From Spirodela intermedia (Eukaryota; Streptophyta; Magnoliopsida; Alismatales; Araceae), in assembly GCA_902729315.2 (NCBI GenBank), contig LR746271.1, positions 2,440,001 to 2,504,000 of the forward strand: a DNA stretch of 64,000 nt, read 5' to 3'. A program made the translations under genes and the position numbers. The notes under the pieces are model-generated. The model did not search any database. It was given only the letters and a program-made list of their open reading frames with translations, and was not told the DNA's origin. Each line of letters begins with the position of its first letter. The first letter of the stretch is position 1. Shown piece after piece: positions 1-12,184 of the stretch.

Positions 1-3000
1 CAGCTCACAAGCCACGTCCCTGCAGACATCCCCATAGCTTGTGTTCTCTCCGTCCTGCATCGTTGAGGGGTCTCCTCTCATGTGCATCACAACATATGGC
101 ACTTCAAGGCCCGCAACTACTTGGAACATGTTGGAGTCGATCTGCCCAGCAGATACATCATTGATGATGTGAACTCCTCTCTTCACCGCCTCTGAAGCAA
201 CTTCTGAGTAGAAGGTATCCACAGAGAGAAACTTCCCCTCCAGCTCAGGGATCCTTGGAATCGCCTCCAAGACAGGTAGTAATCTGTCTAGTTCTTCACT
301 GACGGAAACCCTGTGGGCCAGCGGGCGGGTAGACTGAGCACCAATATCAATGATATCGGCCCCTTGTGATAATAGCAGTCTGATTTGTGAGATGGCATCA
401 TCCACAGAACTGAGCTTTCCTCCATCGCTGAAGCTATCGGGAGTGAGATTGACAACACCCATGAGATGAGTCTTCTTCGACCAGTCCAACAAGCAGCTTC
501 CAATGGGCAGAACCCTCCTCAGCCCCTCACAACCAACCAAGGATTCACCTCCAAGCCTCTTCCAAGCCTCAAACAGCCCACCGTCACACCCTGAAAGGGA
601 ATGCCACGTGGCAACAGTATCATTATCCACAGAAGATCCCAATAGATCGATCAGGGGAGCGACCACAAAGGGCCTCTCCCACATGCGCTCGTGTGGAACT
701 GTCAGAGCCTCTGAAGCAATCTTTACCCTTCCATAGAACAAGATATCAAGATCTATCGGTCGTGGGCCATACCTTATTCCGTCCTTTCGGCCCAAGTCCT
801 TCTCTATTTGCTTGAGCAGAGCTAGTAAATCATGAGGAGCAAGCTTTGTGAGGCCCCTGACAGCCGAATTTAGAAAATTCGGCTGATCGGTTACATATGC
901 AGCCTTTGTCTCATATAAACAGCCATGTCTTGTGATGCAAATGCCAGATTTTCTCATCATATGCAAGGCATCATTGAAATGCTTCAGCCTGTCGCCCACA
1001 TTGCTTCCCAGGGCAATCACCACTTCTTGCACTTCACTATGCACCTCAACTACCGTGTTATCAGGAGATGAATGGAGAAGAGATGATTGAACCGCTGTGG
1101 AAGAAAAAGCAAGGGGTTAGGGGGTCTTCATCAACCATAATGAAAACTCACGAACGGCGAATATAATCAATGTGAGCTGCTTCATAATATATCAGATTAA
1201 GAAGTATACATACTGACCATATATGGGCCTTAAAGGATTATGGCTAGCAGCATTCTTTCTTCTGAGTTCCTTCAACGCAAGGTGAAATACGGGGAGGATC
1301 TGATTGAATCTTGTCATAACAAAAAATATTGTTACCGTTGCAAACCACGCTCCCAGCAGCAGAAGTTGAGAATCATGGCCAGAAGAGACTTCTTGGCTTT
1401 ATTTTTCAAACGTTGGCACTAAACAGATGACAGTTTCAAACGTTGGCACTAAACAGATGACAGTTACATAGAGTACCTGAAAGCGTAAACAGCTACTAAA
1501 ATGAACAACATTATTCCATAAGCAGAAGGGTCCACTCCAAAATCTTCTGAGGGAAAACGAAAAAATAAAAAATCCAATGTCCTTAATTGAATAACAGTTT
1601 ACTTATCAATCTGGAAATTCTTTCGAATACTAAACCAGGGAAGAAAGTTAAGAAACATTCAAGAAAATCACAAAAACGTGCACATCTTCTCCTATACAAC
1701 TTTCCTGTGGCAGTAATAATAAGTATCTTTCTAATACATGTAGCCTTCAACAAAGGCAAAGGAAGGAAACTTCTCTGCCAACAGGAATGCTTTTATGTGA
1801 CATGTAGCAACAATAAATGTACAAATCAATGAAACTATGCATGATGCTCATCATTACCCTGAAAAGTATCTTGTTGTATAACCAATGCAGCCTTAGCTAC
1901 GTAAACATGCAAGTCACCATCATACTTACCGGAGACTACATTAGCCCACATAAAAAATCTCAAAAAACTTCACTTCAACCTTGAGGACAACATTAGCTGA
2001 TGAGCGTGTCTTCCATTTTTACTTGAAAAGAGAAAAAGGTGTCATTAACACATTAGATGTTTTTAATCAACTTGGATTAGCATAAATAAGAATGGCATAT
2101 TATTGAATTGTTCATAAATGAAAATATAAAAAAGGATGGAGTATTTTCTTTTCTAATTGATGGCAAGGAAGCCTCAACATCATCAATATAACCTGAAAGT
2201 TACTCATATGAATTAGTTTATTTTCTTTCATTAGCGAAAGAGTCCATTCCATGTTTTTCCTTAATTTTCGAGTAGGTTACCCAATTCCCACTTAGTAGTA
2301 AAACTCTTACGACCAGAGAAAAGATCCAAGTAAATCCCTCTTTAGACTACCTTGTATATCATTCTTTGGCAACAAAAAAGGCCAATCGAGGTTAATTGGT
2401 ACAGCAATCGACGTTTATCAATAATTAGATTCATTCCTAGAAAACAGATGAGAAGACCCAAATGATATATGGAAGCAAGTGCCAAGGAGTATTAGTTAGT
2501 TGGTTAAATAGAATAACAATTTACGTTTTCAAGAATTTTGGTTGTGAATGGTTCTACTTTAGACCTTTGCAAAGGAGAAAACTGCCTAGAGATACAGCCA
2601 TCGTACCAGAGAAAGACAATGTCTGGTATTTCGTCTGTCATTCACCTATAAAAGAGCAGCATAACATAAAATCTCATGAAAAACCGAAGCACGCGAGTTC
2701 ACAGATTTAGGTGTCACAACATTCAAATTCAGGGCTAAGGAAGTGTGCAGACTCTAATATCCCCACAATCTACCATTTTCTTTTAACGTGGTAAGAAAAT
2801 CATGTCCTGAAAGATCAACGCTCACTATAATTATTGATTCCATGAAGAAAATCTATAACAATGTGGATGCTGAATAAAGAAAATTTGAGTTCCAAGAAGG
2901 ATTGGCTAGTCAGCTTGATTTGCCTTTTTATGAGCCTTTTCCTTTGAGTGTAAAGGCTGCTTAAGTTTTGTTGGATGCAGAGATGCAGCGAATGGCAACT

Positions 3001-3552
3001 GGAAAGAATGCTTGCTCTATTTTCCATTCTTCGGTTACCAATACAACAAGCGAAATGGAACCGATACAACAGCCAGGCAATTCAGCTTCGGCAGATAATT
3101 CTAGGTATGTGGCGCTAGTGGATGGCTTTACCATACTGGCGAAAATATGAAAAAAATGGCACTGAGAATAGGATTATAGATGAATGGACGACTGACGGAT
3201 TCATCACAATTTTCACTTTAGTTTGCGGGTATCCAGAAAAAGAGACAGACCCGTAGGGTGGAGGAACGATGCCGACTGCACGGAAGGATAGGAGCCAATA
3301 CACCAACGGCAGGTCGGTACTCCGCCGGAAGGGCCACAAAGCGGTCGGTCAGCTGCCTGCAACCCCTTCCACGTTTGCTTCAAGGGGCAAAGGGAGCGTG
3401 ATGGCGACAGAAGAAGCCCTGGCTCCGCCTGCCGACTGACGGAAGCAGCAACAACAGCAGCGGAAGGAGGCCTCGTGCTTAAGGCTGTGAAGATAGAGAA
3501 GTGGCTGCGAGGGGGAACTCTTATGTCTACTGAAGGCGCTGCTCGCCGCCAT
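1..3552 (-). CDS. HPPK/DHPS: Bifunctional HPPK/DHPS (folate biosynthesis), mitochondrial type, 3' part outside window
   Basis: Bifunctional 6-hydroxymethyldihydropterin pyrophosphokinase / dihydropteroate synthase, which performs two consecutive steps of folate synthesis in plant mitochondria. The large exon is 1094..1 and reads open to the window edge, so the C-terminus is missing. HPPK part: VVIALGSN near residue 62 and GPRPIDLDIL. DHPS part from about residue 240: NLTPDSFSDGG, DIGAQSTRP, SVDTF and INDVSAG. No Met exists at the start of this exon, so an upstream exon is required. I propose 3552..3441: an ATG, 37 codons rich in Ser/Arg/Cys with little acid (mitochondrial presequence-like), an in-frame stop just upstream, and a GTCAGT donor. 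It joins the acceptor at 1094/1095 in the correct phase (1 nt + 2 nt). The same GTCAG-type donor is used in other genes here. Intron 1095-3440. The enzyme call is firm; exon 1 is inferred (about 0.6). Confidence 0.9.
1095..3440 (-). other. Intron 1 of HPPK/DHPS (2.35 kb)
   Basis: AT-rich, non-coding. It holds an exact tandem duplication of 30 bp (about 1405-1466) and no recognisable gene. The acceptor is the CACAG directly before position 1094; the donor GTCAGT (3440-3435) is inferred. Confidence 0.55.
1405..1466. repeat. Exact 30-bp tandem duplication
   Basis: The block containing CGTTGGCACTAAACAGATGA occurs at 1411 and again at 1441, period 30, with no mismatches in the core. It lies in the HPPK/DHPS intron. 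Confidence 0.9.
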
Positions 3553-3597
3553 TAGGGCTCTCAACGGTCGGATAATGATCTGGGAAAAAAGATTCAA

Positions 3598-4381
3598 TCT
3601 TTAACGTAAACTGAAGACCAGGATCAGATGGGCAGGGCCCAGTCTTTGGGGGGTCCAACTAGATGCTGTAAGCAGCCTCCCTACTCACCTTGACACGCCT
3701 CACCATCTCCCTCCACTCAACCACCCCATAGCACACTCCTCAAATTCTCACATAGCAACTTTATATATATAAACATATTTTACTTTAAAGATGCACATGA
3801 AGTTAAGGTAATTTTACGAAAAAAACTAGTTACAGAATTATGATTTCAATGTGAATGCCACAATGATTAATTAAAAGTTATAATAATAAACTTGTAGTAT
3901 AATGTTGATACATTTTTATTATATATTGTTAACAGCTATTGGAATTAAATTTCAATTTTTAGGTCCAAAGTTTTTAAAAATTGAATCATGTTTGTGATCC
4001 GCTCATCCAAAGTTAAAACTATAGCTTTTATCTGAAATAAATAATATTTTTAACACAAAATTACTATTTGATAATTACATTAAAATTGACTCTAATTTAG
4101 TGAAAACTTGATTAAACCAATCATGCTAACATAAAATAGATTTTTTTAATATAGATGAACACAATTAAAATTCTTCTATGTTTGGTTATAAACCTTGAGT
4201 ATGTGACCAATGTGTATATGTGCTACTTTTTTAGCTTTACAATTTCTTTCCAAGTATTTGACTATGTGATAATCAAGGGCTTCACCCAAACATGAGTTAT
4301 ATCTTACCTAAAAGCCAAGTCAAGTTCACAAATTATATCTTATCTAAAAGCCGAAAACCCTTTTTATCATAATTGCCCCAA

Positions 4382-4426
<45 letters not shown>

Positions 4427-4637
4427 TCATAACTAAATCTTTTTATCATCCCAGGAAAAACAAAAACCCACAAGCAACATCCCAACACGCCCAAAATCTG
4501 AATTATTACAAATTTTGATAATTTTTTGAAAGTTGAAAGTTGACATCAAGAGTAAGAACATATGACATTATTACAAACTTAGATCAAGGCCATTTTCCCA
4601 ACTTTAAATTTGGGGAGTTGGATGAGAGAGGGGGCAC
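3598..4637. other. Intergenic: HPPK/DHPS promoter side and thioredoxin f 3' side
   Basis: No coding potential seen. It is strongly AT-rich from 3730 onwards and contains a (CT)n microsatellite at about 4385-4426. The HPPK/DHPS promoter should lie just above 3600, but I see no convincing TATA box there. Confidence 0.6.
4385..4426. repeat. (CT)n microsatellite
   Basis: About 20 uninterrupted CT units, downstream of thioredoxin f. Confidence 0.95.
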
Positions 4638-5173
4638 TCAACTTGACCTTGCAGTCTCAATGGCAAGAACCAAGTCATCGAGTTTGGCCCCAGTGACCTC
4701 CTTCACAACTTGACCATCCTTTAGGATCTTGAAGGTAGGGACGACCCTTATACCCAGCTCCTTTGCCAATGGCTGCCAATGAGGAAACAAAAAAAAAATC
4801 AAAAGACAATAATAGCCCCATATTCCTTATTATAGAAATAAATCTGTGTGGATGGGCCAACTTTTGCTATTTTTTTCATTCAGTACATAGTGGGATGGCC
4901 CAATTATTCCAATATATATAGACATGAAGGAATATGTGTGGGGATGACCCAACTAACTGACCCTGTTCTCTTTGTTGCAGTCGAGCTTGAGGAACATAAC
5001 GTCAAGGTGCTTCTCAGAAAGGCCTTGATATTTGGGAGCTATCAACTTGCATGGGCCACACCTTCAAGGATCCATTAGAAATGCAGGGATTAACGGAGAG
5101 GCATTGGTAGAAAAACAAAGCAGATTCTTGAGATATGTAAATGGGCTTTAGATATGATTTATACACTAATATG

Positions 5174-5222
<49 letters not shown>

Positions 5223-7091
5223 AGGACAGGTACGAGACTGAGAAAAATTATTGAGATTCTTTCCCCTCTCGGTGGTCTCTACTTTATTTTACTTTTTCTA
5301 GTCATCTGAAATTTAACGTTCTTCAAGGAGATGCCAACTTTAGCAGCCCCCTCATGATCAATGAGCTTGCTCACACTACTTCCTCCCATATTACTCTTTC
5401 TCGGCTCAGCATAGCAATTTTCTTCTCAAATACCAGAATAGACAGTAATTAGATGGAAATAGGATAAGCTTATAAAATAAAAGCATGCGCACACAGACGG
5501 AATAAGAAAGAAACGGAAGAAAAAACGTACGAAATTATCAGAGATAATGACTATAAGCACCCAAGAACATTCTAACACGGGTTAATAATCTCTCCTGCAT
5601 GCTATGATCTTTCCACAAAATTTAAAACAAACCGTAGTACAAAGAAAGGAAAGCCCATGTCCCATAGAATCATCAATTCTGCCACTAGACCGGAGTTTCT
5701 CCCAAAATCTCAGAAATTAATCGCATGAACTTTATTGCCACTGAATTGGTTTAGATATAATGAAACCCAGGTAATCGGGAATCCTGAGGCCCATCATGCA
5801 CATGTTTAGATCATTGATAGCTAAACTCAACGAAAAAACAGAGTTAAGATCACGGTATTCTTCAGTGTTCCATGTCCTTCTCTGTGGATCTTCTAAGAAT
5901 TCTCACTATGAGTGAAGCAGAATTTCTTGTTTGTCCTCATGCATAAATAAATTGCTGCAGAGACTTGATTACTTCGAGTAAAGTTTTTCTCTTTCTCTCA
6001 TACCCCATCTTTATCTTCTGTATTTCATGCTTCTCTGGAACAGGTGGGGCTCCATCATTCTACCCTTTCTGGGAAGCTTGAGGCCAAAACCAGTGATAAG
6101 CCAAAGCATATCTAATGGAGCAGCTCCAGGGCTCGAGACCAGTCTTCATGATTGAATCAAAGGAATTCTGAGGAGGTGGTATCTCTGAATGACAACTACC
6201 AGCATAGGCATGTTGATAAGAGAGATCAGAATGATCATGATGCGTCGGTCTGCTACCACACTGATTGACTCCGATAGTACTGATGACTCCATTGATGCTC
6301 AAGCTATCAAAGATAACCCAGTAAATAAAATATTTAATTAGTAAATAATTTTTTCTGTGAGATAGAGTAGCTATTATCATTGAATAAGTATGGTGAGATT
6401 ACACATGTTACACTCGGTAATGAGCTTGGGGATTTCGGTTGTGCACGTTCTGTTTCGTTCTTCTTTTTACGAAGGCCAAGAGCCTCAAGCGGATGAATGT
6501 CCGTCTTCTTACGTCGCGTGAATCTAAAAAGAATTTGTGCTATCTCCAGCCCCATCTTACAAAACTACTGTGTAAATTCCTTACAAACCAATTCAGAGCA
6601 ACTGCATTTTCATCTTTCAGATTTCTCTGACTCTCTCTCTCTCTCTCTCTCTCACTAGATGGTATCATATCTCCACGCCGCTGAGTAGAAAGAAGGGGGG
6701 AAGAGGAAGAGCAGGGTTTAAAAGGCTCCAAAGCTGATGGGAGAGTTAAGCTACCATACCACTGAGTGTACATGTCGAGAACGACAAGCTTGTCGCCGGC
6801 GGCCTTGACGAGCGGCCAGAATGTGTCCTTGTCCACCTCCGTGACCGTCCCCACCGTCGGCGCCGCGATATCCAGCGACGACCGCACCGGCCGAATACTC
6901 AATGTCCGACGGCCCCGGTAACCAGAATAAGCCGCTGGTGGAGCAGTCGAGACCGCCTTCGACCAGCCGGTTCCCGTCCCTCTGCTCGACCCATCAGCCT
7001 GCGAGAACGCAGCAGCCCCGCCCAGGGCCCGGGATCGCAGGGTTGATGACGAGGGCAAGGACGGCACCGAGATCTGCATCTGCAGCGCCAT
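4638..7091 (-). CDS. TRXf: Thioredoxin f, chloroplastic (188 aa)
   Basis: Stromal thiol-disulfide reductase that receives electrons from ferredoxin-thioredoxin reductase and activates Calvin-cycle enzymes such as fructose-1,6-bisphosphatase in the light. Exons: 7091..6760, 5061..4962, 4772..4638; 567 nt in total, in frame. The first about 70 residues are Ser/Arg/Ala-rich with hardly any acidic residues, as in a plastid transit peptide. The catalytic WCGPC (residues 111-115) is split by intron 1 after TG of the Trp codon and is restored exactly by splicing. LKLDC supplies the extra third Cys (C139) that marks f-type thioredoxins. GIRVVPTFKILKDG contains the cis-Pro loop. Intron 2 uses a GTCAGT donor. 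The start is the ATG at 7091; the open frame continues upstream without another good Met. A five-copy 10-bp repeat lies about 300 bp upstream. Confidence 0.95.
5062..6759 (-). other. Intron 1 of thioredoxin f (1.7 kb)
   Basis: Between donor GTATGG (6759) and acceptor TTGAAG (5062). It contains an (AT)n tract at about 5176-5220 and a (CT)n tract at about 6628-6653. No gene seen; small open frames here do not resemble proteins. Confidence 0.85.
5176..5220. repeat. (AT)n microsatellite
   Basis: About 22 AT units within thioredoxin f intron 1. Confidence 0.95.
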
Positions 7092-7393
7092 CACCCCTTC
7101 GCAGAGGGAAGAGGAGGAGAGGCGGGATGCGACTGCCTTTCTGCTTCTTTCAGTTTCTGAGAGAGGATCCCGAGGAAAGAGGAACGGTAGGAATACCCGC
7201 CCGCAGAGTGGCTGCTTTGTCACACAGACGAGATTAGCCCCCAGAGGGCGACGGGTGGGAGGGATGGCCGCCGGGAAGGCCAAGGACTTTTGCGCAATTC
7301 GAGAATATGTGTGCTCACTGACGCCCCGATAACTTCCTCCACAGAAAAAGGCGGCCTTTCGGGCCCCCCTAGACAAGCGTGGAAAAGAACTAA

Positions 7394-7443
7394 GAAGATG
7401 TTGGAAGATGTTGGAGGATGTTGGAAGATGTTGGAAGATGTTG
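7394..7443. repeat. Five-copy 10-bp minisatellite
   Basis: Unit GAAGATGTTG, five copies, one with an A-to-G change. It lies 303-352 bp upstream of the thioredoxin f start codon, in the promoter or 5' leader. Confidence 0.9.
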
Positions 7444-8541
7444 TAGCCACCCACCCCACACCATGGATCAAATATTATCTATATTTATCTAAAATTTCAT
7501 AGGGCGCGTAGGGTCTATATGGGTCAAAAAGGTGGAGCCCACTTTCTGATAGTGTCTGATATTTGGTCAATGTCAAAGAATATTCTTATAGGGAAGATGC
7601 TCGGAGCTATGTCTATGGCTACTGATTTTACTTGATTTTTCCTTATTTTTTATGGCTGATATTTCGATGGAGATATTATCGTTTTGTAGTTTAGCGCCAT
7701 AATATTATCAAATTATATAGAACTACTTTGCTAACAAGGGATCAATGGGCATCAATTGTTTATGCCTTTGTCTTACAAGAGATGTCCACCTAGGGAACCT
7801 AAACCTAATGCTCAATATTTCCTAAAATTGGTTTATTCTTATATATGCATTCAATAACATTGGGTTATAAGTTTTGTTGGGTACAAATTTATTTTAAAAA
7901 ATAAGAATAATAAGATTGAGTCTAGAAAAATTAGTCCCTTCATGTCATCTATACCATTAGAGAGGGTAATGGAACATTGATCATTCCCTACCCACACTAG
8001 GTAGGGTCAATCAAAATATATTAGTTAATGTTAAGTTCATTGATTGAAGTCCACATTGATCAAATTAGTTTATTAAATGATAAGACATTATATGTATTAT
8101 CAATATTGTATCTACATCTTAGTGGTGTTTACATAACCATAAAAACTCATCCCAAGTACAGAGCAAACTGAAGACCTAAATGGGTTGGGTAAAAGACTTT
8201 CCAATAGATGTACCATTCTTTGTTGGAAACAAATGGTTGCAACATATTTTGATTAAAAAAATAGTGAATGTTAAGAATTTGGTGAGTTTGTGGTTTAAGC
8301 TCACTAATGAGATTCATACTTGAGGAGAGAAATTCATTATGATTCCATGGAAATTTTCAATCTATGGCCTCCCAATGCTAGGAGAAGAATGATGATGAGC
8401 GATTGATGGCCTCAACTATGCCTAAACAACTTGCCAGAAATCAAGCCATTGACATGGATATATTTAGATGATGGAGAAGAAAGAAATGCTTGAATCATAG
8501 GGAGAAAGGGGTGAGAATGTGTCAATAATTTATTATTCAAC

Positions 8542-8573
<32 letters not shown>

Positions 8574-10831
8574 ATGGATATATATTTTAAATATCTCACA
8601 AAAGTTGCTTAATTAAATAATTTTTCAAATATGTAGTCATAAATTAATATTAGTTTTAATAATATTTAATTTGAGATATTTACAAGCTTCTTGTGTTCTT
8701 GTATTGTAGGAATAGTTCTTCATAAAATCATTTTCATCTTTACTATCACATATTCTCATTTGAATTATAGAAAAGGAGAGAAATTTTGTGCCCACTCTAA
8801 AGGAGAGACGATACTTGAAAAACTAGAGGAAAAAGGATTAACATTTGGTTGTGTCAAAACACTTGAGATAGAAATTCCTTCTTGTTGGTCTTCAGTTGGT
8901 AACAAGAGTAATAAAGATGAGAAGGGGGTAAGCCAATAAAACACATGGACTCAATTCAAGTTACAATCTTATAGAAGCTTATTCATAGGCTTTAGGAGCT
9001 CCTCCAAAGAACACTCATTCACTAAAGAGCAAGGCACTAACTCATCATTTTTATTAGGAAGCTAACTTATTAGGCCAATAATATTCTAATCATCATTTCT
9101 AAAGTGACAGCCCTATAAACAACCTAAGACTACCAAACACTAGCTATTCATAGCATTCTCTTGCTACTTTGATCCCATATAGAGTAAGGAAAAATAAAAC
9201 CTGAAAAACTTCAATTCGGCACTTCCTTGATGTAGGCATAGCCTGGAACATGAAGGTTTGACATAGGTTTCTTGTCATAAATGATTCCCAAAATATGAGA
9301 AAATTTGTGCATTTGGGTGGAGATCTAAATGATAAAGTGAATCATTTTACATGAACCTAATCTCCTATTTTTCTTAGCATGAAAGGATTAGGAATAAATT
9401 ATTTGCAGCTGTTTGAGCTACTCATAAATGCCCAATAACTCATCCATAAGTAGTACATTTTTTCCTTCTAGATCTATTTTTGAATATAGTACTTTTTTTT
9501 TTCCATGTTTTTCCTCTTTCATACACCTCCTTAGACAAGGTGTGCCGAGTTCCATATATTATATCCTAACTTGTTATGTGATTTTTATAATGTTGGGTTC
9601 CAAGTAATAGTATCATGTTTATTTATGCAAACATTATCACTAGCCTAATATAAAAATGCACACCCTTTCCCTATTCCTTCATTTTTGTTCTGCACTTAGC
9701 CAACTTCATATAGTTTATTGGGTTTATAGACTACTTAAGAGATTGTCATGAAAAGTAATAAATATTTAACTAGGGGGCATTTTTGTCTCTTGGAAAGTGA
9801 ATGGAATATAACCAAGTAAAAGTAGTATTCCATTAATATTCGCCTTCTCAAAAATAAAGTTAATCATGAAACTTAAACCTCAATAGTGAAACTTTGTGGA
9901 ATCTACTTTGAAAGATCAGAAAAGATGGGGACCATTTTATAAAGCAAGGATCTTTCAAGTTTTAGGTCTAAAAAATGGGAAAAAAGCAAATCTTTTGAAC
10001 ATTTATCTCAGTTAAAATTAGCACAATATTAATCCCCAAGCTTTGAAAGCTCCAGGGTTTCTTTTTATTTTTTTAATTTATAATGGAACTGATCCGAAAA
10101 CCCAAATCAAATATTTACCTCAAACAAATTAATCCTATTAATAGAAAACAAGATGACCATTTAGAGAAAGAAACCCACGCTCAAAGTTAAAGGACGTTTT
10201 TCTTCACGTGAACAAAACCATAAATTTATTAATTACCGACCCCAGATTTAACAGTGGCAAGAACATTTTAGAGACAAGAGTATACCCAGCAGATACAAAG
10301 AGGACACACCCAGCACAGCAGGAGCCAGCTGTTAAGCAACCCAGCAGAGAGAGACAGAAATCCTAAAACCCTCTTAGCCCATTTCACGTGAAACAGTGAG
10401 TCAAGACAACAACAGGGCCCGCCAACTCAACCCTCCAATTCCCCCATTTTCGTCTGTGGGCTGTCTTCCTCGCTAACTTAGGATTCTCCTCGAGAAGGGC
10501 CCGTCGAGCATGAGGTATCAGTCAGAAGGTCTTAATGGGGAGGAGGGTGCGTGTGTGGTGAAGGTGGTGGAGGGAGGGGAGGAGTGGCCATGGCTGTCGA
10601 GAAATTGTTACAGGGTTCCTGTCCCCGGGGTTTATCTTCTTTGCTGAGTTCACGCCGGAGATTGACGGGGCTGCTCTGCAAATTATTCATTCATACGGAG
10701 GAATCGTGGGCGGTGCAGACGGAGATGAGTTGATGGCTTTTCTCCCCGAGACCTCTGCGGCCGGCTGGTTCCGATTTCCCCAAATGAAGAGGTCATTCGA
10801 AATAGAGAACGAAATTGGCTGGCGGAGGTGA
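7444..10831. other. Intergenic region between thioredoxin f and the DUF538 gene
   Basis: AT-rich and without a supportable gene. An (AT)n tract lies at about 8538-8568. GC content rises from about 10,400 toward the 3' side of the DUF538 gene. Confidence 0.6.
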
Positions 10832-11389
10832 TCAAATCTGCAGGCGCGAACGGGGATGGCCCGGAGGGACTCCGGAGAGGAGGAGAGAGGGATGGACCCC
10901 GTCGACGGCAGCCGCCGGCGTCCCCCCAGCCTCCGGAGGGTTAGCTCTGCATTCCGGCGGGGTCTGGAAGAGGGAGAGCGAAAACCGCTTGAAGACGACG
11001 CCGACGTCGAAGTAGACGATGCCGGAGCTGGGCAAGTCGACGTGGATACCCTTGACGGGAAACCAGAGGAAGAGCTCCTGAGCGGAGATCCCGGAGACGG
11101 AGGCGATCCGGCCGTAGCTTAGGGTTCCGGTGACGTTGGCGTCGTAGTGGACCTCGTTCTCGAATTGAGCGTTGCAGGCGCTCGCCAGCAACGCCTCGAA
11201 CCGCCCCTCCCCGTCGATCTTGAAGCCCCTGACCCCGCGCGGCAGCAGCCCGATCGGCAGCCCCTGCGCCCTCAGCGCCTCCTGCATCTCCCTCTCCGGC
11301 GCCGGCGGCTCCGCGACCGACGACGCCACGACGACGAGCGCCACCACAATCGATGCCGCTGTACTCCATCTCCCTCTCCGGAGAACCAT
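10832..11389 (-). CDS. DUF538 family secreted protein (185 aa, single exon)
   Basis: Plant-specific DUF538 protein whose biochemical role is not established. Residues 1-26 form a signal peptide: a basic start, then a Val/Ala-rich hydrophobic core ending near SSVAEPP. The domain follows the family pattern: ALRAQGLPIGLLPRGV near the start, then a FKIDGEGRFEALL strand, a Cys (SACNAQF), YDANVTGTLSYGRI, the turn SGISAQELFLWFPV, and a final SSGIVYFDVGVVFK strand before the PPEC Cys. There is a 30-residue Pro/Gly/Ala tail. Both ends are intact: ATG at 11389, TGA at 10834-10832. Codon use is GC-rich. A TATA box sits 87-92 bp upstream of the ATG and a block of TGGGCC motifs lies farther upstream. Confidence 0.85.
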   Translation of the reverse strand: MVLRRGRWSTAASIVVALVVVASSVAEPPAPEREMQEALRAQGLPIGLLPRGVRGFKIDGEGRFEALLASACNAQFENEVHYDANVTGTLSYGRIASVSGISAQELFLWFPVKGIHVDLPSSGIVYFDVGVVFKRFSLSLFQTPPECRANPPEAGGTPAAAVDGVHPSLLLSGVPPGHPRSRLQI

Positions 11390-11475
11390 CCTTCCTCTCT
11401 CTCTCTCGCTCTCTCTCTCTCTGTCTCTGGGCAGCCGACGTTCTGACGGCAGGATAGAGATGATACGCTTGCCCC

Positions 11476-11481
11476 TTTATA
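11476..11481 (-). promoter_or_regulatory. TATA box of the DUF538 gene
   Basis: GGGTATAAAGGGGC on the minus strand, 87-92 bp upstream of the start codon. The position suits a short leader, which would include the CT/GA tract at 11,397-11,420. Confidence 0.6.
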
Positions 11482-11582
11482 CCCGGAAAGCGGCTGAAGA
11501 AGAAGAGAGAGAAAATGAGCTATGGTGAGTGAGAGAGAGACAGGCGCACGCCAGCAGGAAACAGGAGGGAGTGAGAGAGAAA

Positions 11583-11611
11583 GTGGAGAGAGAGAGAGAG
11601 AGAGAGAGAGG
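11583..11611. repeat. (GA)n microsatellite
   Basis: Roughly 14 GA units followed by a G10 run near 11,621. Together with the CT tract at 11,397-11,420 it brackets the DUF538 promoter. Confidence 0.9.
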
Positions 11612-11670
11612 GAGACAGAGGGGGGGGGGGCAATAATTGAGGTAAGGGAGCTAGATTCGGTGGTCTGATG

Positions 11671-11921
11671 TGGGCCCCGCAATTGTCTCTTCTTCCGCGG
11701 TTAGTTATTCCCCTTATCTCGGCCGTTGTCAGGAGAGTGATCATGGGGCCCAATAAGCCTGAGCGCCATTATTGGGCTTTTACATCGTAGAGATGTAAAT
11801 GGGCCTTTGATCCTCTTTTATGGGCCCCAGTCAGGTAATTGATAGCCTCCGCAGGGTTAATGGGCCCAATACCCACTTGTGTTTTCTCTACCGATGCCCG
11901 AATGATCGGCTGTTATGGGCC
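11671..11921. promoter_or_regulatory. Cluster of seven site II (TGGGCC/T) motifs
   Basis: TGGGCC, GGCCCA or TGGGCT occurs at 11671, 11747, 11773, 11800, 11821, 11861 and 11916, seven in 251 bp and far denser than elsewhere in the window. Site II elements are known TCP-factor targets in plant growth-related promoters. The cluster is about 280-530 bp upstream of the DUF538 gene and just beyond the 3' end of the SKU5-like gene. Assignment to the DUF538 promoter is inference from position. Confidence 0.6.
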
Positions 11922-12184
11922 CAATTCTGCCTCCGCAGTTAGCTTTTATTTCACCAGCTACCTGTAAATAATGAATTTTTAGAGAGCACAAAAAGTCAAA
12001 GGCAATACAGCGAGGTGATGCTCAAAGAGGGAGAGACAGAGACATAAAGAGAGAGAGGAGAGAGAGAGAGGAATGCATTTTAATTCCAGAATGGTTCCTA
12101 CAGACCTCAATTCTGGGAAGCGGACAACTCGGAAGAATGAATTCCAAAAGATCAAACGCCTTTTCAGAGAAATTAACACAGAAC

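Noticed and set aside
503-736. Plus-strand open frame over HPPK/DHPS
   Set aside because: Antisense shadow of the catalytic exon, whose minus-strand frame has clear motifs.
3553-3597. Longer start of HPPK/DHPS at 3597
   Set aside because: The codon there is TTG. The first in-frame ATG is at 3552.
11147-11682. Several Ser/Leu/Arg-rich open frames on both strands around the DUF538 start
   Set aside because: Created by GC-rich antisense sequence and CT/GA microsatellites; no domain features.
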